The translations under genes and the position numbers were made by a program. A stretch of DNA of 64,000 nt from Albidovulum marisflavi. Lineage in GTDB: Bacteria; Pseudomonadota; Alphaproteobacteria; Rhodobacterales; Rhodobacteraceae. Below, piece by piece: positions 15,882-22,583 of this stretch. Numbering within the stretch: position 1 is the first letter of the stretch; each line of letters begins with the position of its first letter. The notes beneath the pieces are model-generated. The model was given only the letters and a program-made list of their open reading frames with translations. It was not told the DNA's origin and made no database searches. The stretch spans positions 372,001 to 436,000 of the forward strand of contig NZ_JAOWKY010000002.1 of NCBI RefSeq assembly GCF_025751435.1. The letters run 5' to 3'.

Positions 15882-17648
15882 TCAGGCAAGTCTGGTCGGA
15901 TAGCCGGAGACCGGCAGCGCATCTTCCTCGTGCGGGGGCTTGATCGCGAAACGGATCGTTACGCCGTAGCGCGACCCCTCCATTCCGCGCTGCAACTCGC
16001 CGTTCAGCTGGCGTCCGAAGGCCGAGACCAGCTGTTCCCCCAGCCCCCCTTTCCCGCGGGCGTCATCCGCCACGCGCTTGTCCTTGGCCACGTCGTTGAA
16101 GATCTTCAGAATGCCTTCGTCGTCGCGGCCCTTCTTGAAACTGAGGTCGATGCGCCGGGCACCGCCTGATGAAACCGCGGCATGACGCATGGCGTTGTTC
16201 AGCGCCTCTGTCGCGAGAAGCGCCAATGGCACGATCTGGTCCGCCGTCATGCGGATCGGATCAAGATCCGTCCGGACATCATAGGCATGACCCAGCTCAT
16301 CCACGCGCCGCGCCAGATGGTTCGCGATGTCCGCAAGGACCTCGTCCGCGGGGACCTCGCGCAGGCCCGAGGCCCTGAACAGTTCGTCATGGATGCTGGC
16401 GAGACTCAGCACCCGGTCCTGCACCACCCTCAGTTCGTCGCGAAGTTCGACAGAGGACACGCGGCGAAGCTGCATGTTCATGAACGAGGCGATCAGCTGC
16501 AGGTTGTTCTTCACCCGGTGGTGCACCTCTCGCAAAAGCACGTCCCGCTCACGGACCATGTTTTCAAGCTCGGCCTCGTCGTGAATGACGTTGTCCATCA
16601 TGCGATCGAAGGAGGCGGCGATCTCGCGCAGTTCGGTCGGGGCACGCTCAATCGCGACTTTGCCGACGACCCTCGAGCCGCTGGCGAAGTCGCGGATCGC
16701 GTTCCTCAGTGTGCTGATGTTGCGGATCACCAGGCGATCCACGGCAAGCAGCGCGACGATCAGGCTGGCAAACCACATCAGCGCGGGCACCAGCACGGGG
16801 ATCGATGAGATCCATGGATTGCCCGTCGCATCCGCCGATGCCCTAAGCGAGCCAAGTGCGTAGACCTCGTTCGGGATAAGTGGAATGACCGAATAGATGC
16901 GCCTGTTTCCGCCGTTGTCGGTGGCGGCAAAGGACATGGGACTTGCGCTTACCAGCGCCGCAAGAGGCCGGTCGGACGGCAGCACCTCGTCGAGGTTCGT
17001 GCTGTCCGGTGGACCCATCAGAATGTTGCCGTCGCTTGAGAATATCGTGAGCGCGACGGCCCCTTCATCGCCATTGCCGCCGCGGATGGACGTGAAGGGT
17101 ATCGATACGGCGACAAATCCGGCGTAGGCGCCGGTCGCGTCAATAACCGGCGCCGTGAGGGAAAGGACAGGTTCGTCGGACAAGCGCGGCGACCGGTTCA
17201 AGACGATCTGTGGCGTCCTTGTGTCGACAATCCGATCGAACAGAGGGTCTTGGCTGACGTCCATCGGTTCCGAGTGGGAGGAACAGCGGATCACGCCGCT
17301 GCTTGGCACGAAACCCGCGAAGGCGAAATGCGTCTTGGTGTGGATGACGGAACGCATCAGGTCCGAGCATGTGGCGGCGTCATCGGCAAGATGATGTCGG
17401 ACCGCAAGCGCAAGCGTCGCCGCGATCCCGGCGGCCTCCTGTATGATCCGCCGTTCCTCGGCGGCGGCGCGCGTGGTTTCGCCCAGAAGCGCCGCCTCGG
17501 ATCTTGCCTGTGCCTCCTGCACCAGTGCAATGGATCTGACGGCCGAGACCAGCGCGAGCGGCAGCAGAACGACGGCCAGCAGGAATGCGATCTGGAAACC
17601 CAGTCTGTTCGCCCACCGCGGGCCGCTCAGCCCCGCGCGGGCATTCAT
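15882..17648 (-). CDS. Sensor histidine kinase, HisKA_2 type, third gene of the nepR-ecfG operon
   Basis: 588 aa. Membrane helices at about 18-40 and 282-304 bracket a periplasmic sensor region of about 240 residues with few clear motifs. A HAMP-like region at about 305-360 leads to REVHHRVKNNLQLIASFMNMQ, where His377 is the expected phosphoacceptor, then ATPase boxes LATEALNNAMRHA and GKGGLGEQLVSAFGRQL. The ATG overlaps the ecfG stop (ATGA), so it is coupled to the sigma factor. Kinases in this position are the usual PhyR activators (PhyK/LovK-like role). It is the most likely direct signal input to the stress switch. Confidence 0.9.
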   Translation of the reverse strand: MNARAGLSGPRWANRLGFQIAFLLAVVLLPLALVSAVRSIALVQEAQARSEAALLGETTRAAAEERRIIQEAAGIAATLALAVRHHLADDAATCSDLMRSVIHTKTHFAFAGFVPSSGVIRCSSHSEPMDVSQDPLFDRIVDTRTPQIVLNRSPRLSDEPVLSLTAPVIDATGAYAGFVAVSIPFTSIRGGNGDEGAVALTIFSSDGNILMGPPDSTNLDEVLPSDRPLAALVSASPMSFAATDNGGNRRIYSVIPLIPNEVYALGSLRASADATGNPWISSIPVLVPALMWFASLIVALLAVDRLVIRNISTLRNAIRDFASGSRVVGKVAIERAPTELREIAASFDRMMDNVIHDEAELENMVRERDVLLREVHHRVKNNLQLIASFMNMQLRRVSSVELRDELRVVQDRVLSLASIHDELFRASGLREVPADEVLADIANHLARRVDELGHAYDVRTDLDPIRMTADQIVPLALLATEALNNAMRHAAVSSGGARRIDLSFKKGRDDEGILKIFNDVAKDKRVADDARGKGGLGEQLVSAFGRQLNGELQRGMEGSRYGVTIRFAIKPPHEEDALPVSGYPTRLA

Positions 17649-18217
17649 GCCACCTGAACCTTTGATCGTCCCATGACGGCCATCATCGCATCGTCGCTGC
17701 CCGACATCGGGTCTTCGCCCTCCTTGAGGTCAAGCAATTCGCAAAGCCGCGCGCGCGCCCTGTTGGTCCGGCTTTTCACGGTGCCGATCGCGACCCCGAT
17801 CGTCGAGGCCGCCTCCTCATAGGAAAACCCCAACGCGCCGACCAGGATCAGGACTTCCCGATGTTCGGGCGTCAGCTGATTGAACGCTGCGGCGAAGTCC
17901 GAAAATGCAAGATGCGCGTCATGCGCCGGGCGATGGTAAAGTCGGGCGGTGTGAACCCCGTCCGGATCGGAAACCTCGCGCTTGCGCTTGCGGCGTTCCG
18001 AAAAGAAGGTGTTGCGCAGGATCGTGAACAGCCAGGCCCTCATGTTCGTGCCCGGTTCGAACTTGTCGATATTGGTCCAGGCCTTGACGATCGTGTCCTG
18101 CACGAGGTCGTCGGCCGCCGCCACGTTGCGCGTCAGACTGATCGCGAACGCGCGCATGGCCGACAGATGCTCGGGCAACTCGTCGCGCGGATCGAGATGT
18201 GCGGGATCGTCACTCAT
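17645..18217 (-). CDS. ecfG: EcfG-type general stress sigma factor (ECF15)
   Basis: 190 aa from MSDDPAHLDPRDELPEHL; the ATG overlaps the nepR stop (ATGA). The sigma-2 region has NVAAADDLVQDTIVKAWTNIDKFEPGTNMRAWLFTILRN and sigma-4 has LTPEHREVLILVGALGFSYEEAASTIGVAIGTVKSRTNRARARL. Immediate linkage to nepR and divergence from phyR identify it as the GSR sigma factor rather than another ECF. In the family model it is held by NepR and freed when phosphorylated PhyR binds NepR, then directs RNA polymerase to GGAAC-N16/17-CGTT promoters, of which this window contains many. Confidence 0.95.
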   Translation of the reverse strand: MSDDPAHLDPRDELPEHLSAMRAFAISLTRNVAAADDLVQDTIVKAWTNIDKFEPGTNMRAWLFTILRNTFFSERRKRKREVSDPDGVHTARLYHRPAHDAHLAFSDFAAAFNQLTPEHREVLILVGALGFSYEEAASTIGVAIGTVKSRTNRARARLCELLDLKEGEDPMSGSDDAMMAVMGRSKVQVA

Positions 18218-18378
18218 TTCTGGCCTTCCGCCTTGCGTCGAAGCTCCTCCAGCAGCAGCTTGAACCGTTCGGGAATTTCCTCTTCCAGCGCTTCCTGATA
18301 GACTCGTCTCAGGTTCTGATCGATCAGAGCCTTCACGTTGGGACCGCACTGATTTGGCCTGCCCTCATCATGGGCCAT
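18214..18378 (-). CDS. nepR: NepR anti-sigma factor
   Basis: 54 aa, decoded directly from the minus strand: MAHDEGRPNQCGPNVKALID, then QNLRRVYQEALEEEIPERFK, then LLLEELRRKAEGQK. The core NLRRVYQEALEEEIPERFKLLLEEL is the NepR signature, two amphipathic helices that clamp EcfG or the sigma-like domain of PhyR. It is small but complete, with a normal stop. Its TGA overlaps the ecfG ATG, a coupling that would keep anti-sigma and sigma levels matched. An EcfG consensus promoter lies 46 bases upstream, giving autoregulation. Confidence 0.93.
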   Translation of the reverse strand: MAHDEGRPNQCGPNVKALIDQNLRRVYQEALEEEIPERFKLLLEELRRKAEGQK

Positions 18379-18416
18379 CGCTCAACACTCTCTTTTGCAT
18401 TTCGGCATTCCTATAC

Positions 18417-18441
18417 GGAACCTAACGCCAAGTTCCGAGTT
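18417..18441 (+). promoter_or_regulatory. Candidate EcfG promoter for phyR
   Basis: GGAAC at 18417-18421, then GTT at 18439-18441 (N16-AGTT); the phyR ATG at 18475 is 33 bases on. It interleaves with the nepR promoter on the other strand. Confidence 0.7.
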
Positions 18442-18448
18442 GGGTTCC
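18424..18448 (-). promoter_or_regulatory. Candidate EcfG promoter for nepR-ecfG-kinase
   Basis: Minus-strand GGAAC at 18448-18444, 16 bases, CGTT at 18427-18424: a full consensus match 45 bases from the nepR ATG. Confidence 0.82.
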
Positions 18449-18474
18449 CTAGAAAATCGGTACGGGAGCAAAAA

Positions 18475-19287
18475 ATGTCCACGAAAGACCAAGTTTCAAA
18501 AACCGAAGGCATCGCGGCAGGCGTTCCGTATCTTCGCCGCTACGCGCGCGCGCTGACCGGCAGCCAGCCGACCGGCGACCGCTACGCCGCTGCGGCGCTT
18601 GAGGCCATTCTGGCCGATGAGCAGATTGACATCGACGACGGCCATACCCCGAAAGTCATGCTGTTTCGCGCCTTTCACCTTGTCTGGTCTAGCGCCGGAT
18701 CGCCCGTGGGTGCGCCCGACACCGCCCTTGCCGCGCGGGCGCAGTACAACATGTCCAAGCTGACGCCGCATTCCCGTGAAGCGCTGCTTCTGCACGCGAT
18801 CGAAGGGTTCGACTTCGAGGAGATCGGACAAATACTCGACCTGACTGGCGACGAGGCGCGCGAAAGCGTCGACATCGCGCGGCGCGAGCTTGACACGGCG
18901 GTCCGGGGCAAGGTCATGATCATCGAGGACGAGGCGATCATCGCTTTGGACATTGCGGCGATCGTCGAAGAAATCGGGCACACGGTGACGGGAATCGCGC
19001 GAACCCATGAAGAAGCGCTGCGCCTTGCCGCGCGCGCGAAACCGAACCTGATCCTTGCGGACATCAAGCTTGCGGACAATTCCTCGGGCATCGATGCGGT
19101 CAACGACATACTGGGCCATTTCGACAGGCTGCCGGTGATCTTCATCACGGCCTTTCCGGAACGGTTGCTCACGGGCGACAGGCCAGAACCCGCCTTCCTG
19201 ATCACCAAGCCCTTTACCGAGGAGCAGGTTCGGTCGGCCGTCAGCCAAGCGATGTTCTTCGCCTCGACCGAGACGCTTGCCGCCTGA
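18475..19287 (+). CDS. phyR: PhyR anti-anti-sigma response regulator
   Basis: 270 aa from the ATG at 18475, with GGGAG upstream. Residues 1 to about 140 are a degenerate EcfG-like sigma domain (VPYLRRYARALTGSQPTGDRY; LTPHSREALLLHAIEGFDFEEIGQIL). Residues 145-262 are a receiver with acidic pocket E151-D152, phosphoacceptor Asp196 (LILADIKLAD) and Lys245 (ITKPFTEE). The IFITAFPERLLTG segment is typical of this receiver subgroup. Phosphorylation opens the protein so that the sigma-like domain captures NepR and releases EcfG. It is transcribed away from nepR-ecfG, with an EcfG promoter of its own, giving positive feedback. Confidence 0.95.
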   Translation: MSTKDQVSKTEGIAAGVPYLRRYARALTGSQPTGDRYAAAALEAILADEQIDIDDGHTPKVMLFRAFHLVWSSAGSPVGAPDTALAARAQYNMSKLTPHSREALLLHAIEGFDFEEIGQILDLTGDEARESVDIARRELDTAVRGKVMIIEDEAIIALDIAAIVEEIGHTVTGIARTHEEALRLAARAKPNLILADIKLADNSSGIDAVNDILGHFDRLPVIFITAFPERLLTGDRPEPAFLITKPFTEEQVRSAVSQAMFFASTETLAA

Positions 19288-19351
19288 GACGGCGCAAGGC
19301 GCTGCGAACCGCCGCCTTGACGCTGGCGGCGTTCGCCACGCCGGCGCGCGC

Positions 19352-19846
19352 CTATTTCGCAATCGCCCGAAGCATCCAGGCAGCGGTTTCATGGAATGCC
19401 GACCTTTGCGTCAGAAGATCGGCCGTCACCGGATCGTTGTGTTCGTCCGACAGCGCGATCGCATCATGCATCCGCCTTGCGACCTGCTCGTGGTCGCGGG
19501 CAAGTTCCTCGACCATGACCTCGGCCGAGGGAAGCTCATCGCAGTCCTTCACCACAGAGAAATCCAGGATGTCCTTCATCCGGGCCGGGGCAAGCTGCCC
19601 CAGGGCGCGGGCGCGCTCGGCTATCTCGTCGGCCGCGTCGAACAAGTTCTTGTACTGATCTTCGGTAAGGTTATGGATCCCGTAGAAAAGCGGACCTTCC
19701 ACGTTCCAGTGGTAGGCATGGGTCTTGAACACCAGCCGGTAGGTATCCGCGAGCGCACCGTTCAGCGCCTGGGAAATCGCCTTGGCATTGCGAACTCCGG
19801 TTTCAACTTTTTCCGGGCCCGGAACCACGTCCATTGCGTCGGTCAT
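19352..19846 (-). CDS. dps: Dps family DNA-binding ferritin-like protein
   Basis: 164 aa from the ATG at 19846, which has AAAGGAG upstream. The ferroxidase signature is clear: KTHAYHWNVEGPLFYGIHNLTEDQY and FDAADEIAERARALG, then VEELARDHEQVARRMHDAI. Dps dodecamers oxidise and store iron using H2O2 and coat DNA in starved or stressed cells. The N terminus (MTDAMDVVPGPEKVETGVR) lacks a strongly Lys-rich tail, so DNA binding is less certain than iron storage. A minus-strand EcfG promoter at 19929-19954 fits stress induction. Confidence 0.92.
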   Translation of the reverse strand: MTDAMDVVPGPEKVETGVRNAKAISQALNGALADTYRLVFKTHAYHWNVEGPLFYGIHNLTEDQYKNLFDAADEIAERARALGQLAPARMKDILDFSVVKDCDELPSAEVMVEELARDHEQVARRMHDAIALSDEHNDPVTADLLTQRSAFHETAAWMLRAIAK

Positions 19847-19928
19847 ATCGTCTCCTTTCTTCCGCGACCGCGTGGCGCCGCGGCGCGGAATGCGTCTTGG
19901 GGCGGGCATAACAGCCCACCTGGGTCCG

Positions 19929-19954
19929 AACGCACTGCGGCTGTCGAAGGTTCC
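19929..19954 (-). promoter_or_regulatory. Candidate EcfG promoter for dps
   Basis: Minus-strand GGAAC at 19954-19950, 17 bases, CGTT at 19932-19929; the dps ATG is 82 bases downstream. Confidence 0.78.
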
Positions 19955-19993
19955 GGGGACCGGGCCGCGATTTTCGGGGCGCCGAACGGGATC

Positions 19994-20019
19994 GGAACCT
20001 CCGGCTGGCGCGATACGTT
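19994..20019 (+). promoter_or_regulatory. Candidate EcfG promoter for the EamA transporter
   Basis: GGAAC at 19994-19998, 17 bases, CGTT at 20016-20019. The assigned ATG at 20029 is only 9 bases after the -10, so the mRNA would be almost leaderless, or translation begins further downstream. Confidence 0.65.
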
Positions 20020-20028
20020 GGGGGCAGC

Positions 20029-20976
20029 ATGAAACGGCAAGATCCCGACGAAAGGTCGAAAGACGCGCGCACGACGGGCGATCGCGGCACCGCGCTTTCG
20101 GTGCGCGCGCGCCTTGCCCTGGGGATGATCATCTTCGGCTCTGCGACCCCGGTCAGCAAGATCGTCGCCGCCGCCGCCCCGGTCTTCGTCGGGGCCTTGT
20201 TTCGCGTCGCGCTTGGCGCACTGGTGCTCGCGCCCTTCGCGATCCGCAAGCGCAAGGCAATGACAGAGCTTGCTGGCGGGGACTGGTTCCGGATCGCCCT
20301 GATTTCACTCTTCGGGATGTTCGGCTTCACGGCTGCCATGCTTTACGGGATGCAGATGGTTTCCGGCGTCGTCGGCGCCGCGGTCATGTCGACCACGCCG
20401 GCCGTCACCGGGCTTGCCGCCATGATCTTCCTCAGGGAAAGCCCGACGTGGCGCAAGTTTGCGGCACTGGTGCTGGCGGTGGTGGGCGTGCTGATCCTCC
20501 ACCTTGGCCGCACCGGAGAGCAGGGCGCGGGCGGCAACGCGCTTCTTGGCATCGCGCTGGTCTTCACCGCGGTCTGCTGCGAGGCTATCTATACGCTGCT
20601 CGGCAAACGGATGTCGGAGCGCAGCGACCCGATCCTCGTGGCATGGCTGGCCGCCATCCTGTCCATCCCGATTTTTCTGCCGTTTGCAGTGTGGCAATGG
20701 GATGGGCCGCAGTTCGGACTTCAAGGGTGGCTGGCGATCCTGTGGTATGGGGCGGGCACGCTCGCCCTGGGAAGCTGGCTTTGGTATTCGGGCATCGCCC
20801 GGGCCGAAGGGTCGATCGCGGCAGGTTTCATGGGTCTGATGCCAGTCTCGGCCCTGGTTCTCTCCTATGTGCTTCTGGACGAAGCTTTCCGCTGGCGGGA
20901 CCTGATCGGCTTCGCGACGGTCTTCGCAGGCGTGCTGCTCATGTCCTGGGAACACGCCCGCAAGGCGTCGGAGTAA
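20029..20976 (+). CDS. EamA/DMT family transporter
   Basis: 315 aa with about ten membrane helices in two five-helix EamA repeats. MIIFGSATPVSKIVAAAAPVFVGALFRVALGALVLAPFA opens the first, and LVAWLAAILSIPIFLPFAVWQW to LIGFATVFAGVLLMSW makes the second. Drug/metabolite transporters export small metabolites or amino acids from the cytoplasm; the substrate is unknown. A charged 25-residue N-terminal leader precedes the first helix. The EcfG -10 ends 9 bases before this ATG, so either the mRNA is leaderless or the start is downstream; the GTG at 20100 is an in-frame alternative. Confidence 0.8.
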   Translation: MKRQDPDERSKDARTTGDRGTALSVRARLALGMIIFGSATPVSKIVAAAAPVFVGALFRVALGALVLAPFAIRKRKAMTELAGGDWFRIALISLFGMFGFTAAMLYGMQMVSGVVGAAVMSTTPAVTGLAAMIFLRESPTWRKFAALVLAVVGVLILHLGRTGEQGAGGNALLGIALVFTAVCCEAIYTLLGKRMSERSDPILVAWLAAILSIPIFLPFAVWQWDGPQFGLQGWLAILWYGAGTLALGSWLWYSGIARAEGSIAAGFMGLMPVSALVLSYVLLDEAFRWRDLIGFATVFAGVLLMSWEHARKASE

Positions 20977-21007
20977 AAGGCCATCAGGCCGCAGGGCTTG
21001 ACTGTGC

Positions 21008-21301
21008 TCAGAAAAGCAGGGTCAGGATCAGGACGATGGCGATGCCGACCAGCAACGGTACGAGCATGCCGCCGTTCCGGCGTGCGGGATGTATGTGCGG
21101 CGGCGTCTTCAGGCGCTCTGGAACGTCCGACGCACCAGCATCACCGGGCCCCGCCGGCACCTCTGTTTCCGCCGGTCGCCCGCCCTTCCGATTTCGTTCG
21201 GCATCATCCGGCGGCGTTTCGCTTCTTTCGGATGCGGCACTCTGTTCGTCGGGGGCCTTGCCCTTGGACCCTTGGCCCGCATGCGGTTTGGATTCGGCCA
21301 T
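21008..21301 (-). CDS. Small tail-anchored membrane protein, hypothetical
   Basis: 97 aa from the ATG at 21301, which has AAAGGAG upstream. The first about 75 residues are hydrophilic, rich in Glu, Pro, Ser, Gly and Arg and likely disordered. The end, NGGMLVPLLVGIAIVLILTLLF, is one strong membrane helix at the very C terminus, so the protein is probably tail-anchored with its body in the cytoplasm. No family is recognised. It converges with the EamA gene (31 bases between stops) and is divergent from a BON gene, sharing a control region with two candidate EcfG promoters. Confidence 0.7.
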   Translation of the reverse strand: MAESKPHAGQGSKGKAPDEQSAASERSETPPDDAERNRKGGRPAETEVPAGPGDAGASDVPERLKTPPHIHPARRNGGMLVPLLVGIAIVLILTLLF

Positions 21302-21332
21302 GACGGTCTCCTTTTCATCCATTCGCACAGAT

Positions 21333-21358
21333 AACTTGGCCGACCACCGGAACGTTCC
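21333..21358 (-). promoter_or_regulatory. Candidate EcfG promoter for the tail-anchored protein gene
   Basis: Minus-strand GGAAC at 21358-21354, then N17-AGTT with GTT at 21335-21333; the gene starts 32 bases on at 21301. Confidence 0.5.
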
Positions 21359-21374
21359 CCGCCGGATGCGCGTT
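21349..21374 (+). promoter_or_regulatory. Candidate EcfG promoter for the third BON gene
   Basis: GGAAC at 21349-21353, 17 bases, CGTT at 21371-21374; the ATG at 21420 is 45 bases downstream. Confidence 0.75.
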
Positions 21375-21419
21375 CAGGGATTGAAGGCCACGCGCGCGCT
21401 GCCCCGAAGGGAGGCCGGA

Positions 21420-21725
21420 ATGAAGAAATCCTTTGAAGCGACGCACAATCCTATCGCGGATGCGCCTGTCGATCCGCCGCCCGACCAGCCCGGCGACAGC
21501 GCCCTGCTCGCCGCTGTTCATGCGGCGATCGCGGCGGATGGCCGGCTTGCGGAAGAACCCATCAGCATCGTCATCAGGGACGGCTGCGCAACTCTGACCG
21601 GCACGGTTTCGTATGAATACCAGAGGGTTCTGGCCGATGCCTGCGTCAGCTCGGTCCCGGGCATACTTGTCGTCCTGAACCAGCTTGACGTGCAGGAGAC
21701 GGGTCCGATGGCCTACCCGGACTGA
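21420..21725 (+). CDS. Short BON domain protein
   Basis: 101 aa from the ATG at 21420, which has AAGGGAGG upstream and lies just after an EcfG promoter. A hydrophilic 25-residue N terminus is followed by one BON domain: LLAAVHAAIAADGRLAEEPISIVIRDGCATLTGTVSYEYQR, ending VSSVPGILVVLNQLDV. It has no signal peptide. It is shorter and more divergent than the two BON proteins near 8 kb (it lacks HVQNNLR), so it is not a recent copy. Dodecin follows 101 bases later. Confidence 0.8.
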   Translation: MKKSFEATHNPIADAPVDPPPDQPGDSALLAAVHAAIAADGRLAEEPISIVIRDGCATLTGTVSYEYQRVLADACVSSVPGILVVLNQLDVQETGPMAYPD

Positions 21726-21748
21726 CGCACCGGCGGGCGGGCGGTTCA

Positions 21749-21804
<56 letters not shown>

Positions 21805-21826
21805 CACAACGAAGGAAGGAGACACG

Positions 21827-22024
21827 ATGTCCATCGCGAAACACACCGAGATCAGCGCATCCGGCCCATCGCTTGCCGAGGCGATCGACAACGGGATCAC
21901 GAAGGCCTCGAAGTCGATCCACAACATCGAGCAAGCCTGGGTCAAGGATATATCGGTCGACGTCAAGAACGGGACGGCGGCGCAGTACCGCGTCAACATG
22001 AAGCTGACCTTCATCGTCGACTGA
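21827..22024 (+). CDS. Dodecin, flavin-binding protein
   Basis: 65 aa, near the family size of about 68-70. SIAKHTEISASGPSLAEAIDNGITKASKSIHNIEQAWVKDISVDVKNG matches dodecin, including the Trp in QAWVKD that stacks on the isoalloxazine ring. Dodecins form dodecameric shells that bind and protect riboflavin, FMN or FAD, buffering free flavin. GAAGGAAGGAG precedes the ATG. The 54-base GACCAC repeat lies only 22 bases upstream of the start and would be in the mRNA leader if it is read from the BON promoter. Confidence 0.92.
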   Translation: MSIAKHTEISASGPSLAEAIDNGITKASKSIHNIEQAWVKDISVDVKNGTAAQYRVNMKLTFIVD

Positions 22025-22052
22025 ACAAACAGCAGCCCGGGGAGGGTAAAAC

Positions 22053-22517
<465 letters not shown>

Positions 22518-22536
22518 GGTCAGCCGCAATGAGCCC

Positions 22537-22562
22537 GGAACCTTGGCGCCCTTCGCCGCGTT
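22537..22562 (+). promoter_or_regulatory. Candidate EcfG promoter for the fad operon
   Basis: GGAAC at 22537-22541, 17 bases, CGTT at 22559-22562; the fadE-like ATG at 22584 follows after 21 bases, with GGAGG between. Confidence 0.78.
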
Positions 22563-22583
22563 GATTCCGCGGAGGAAAACCGG

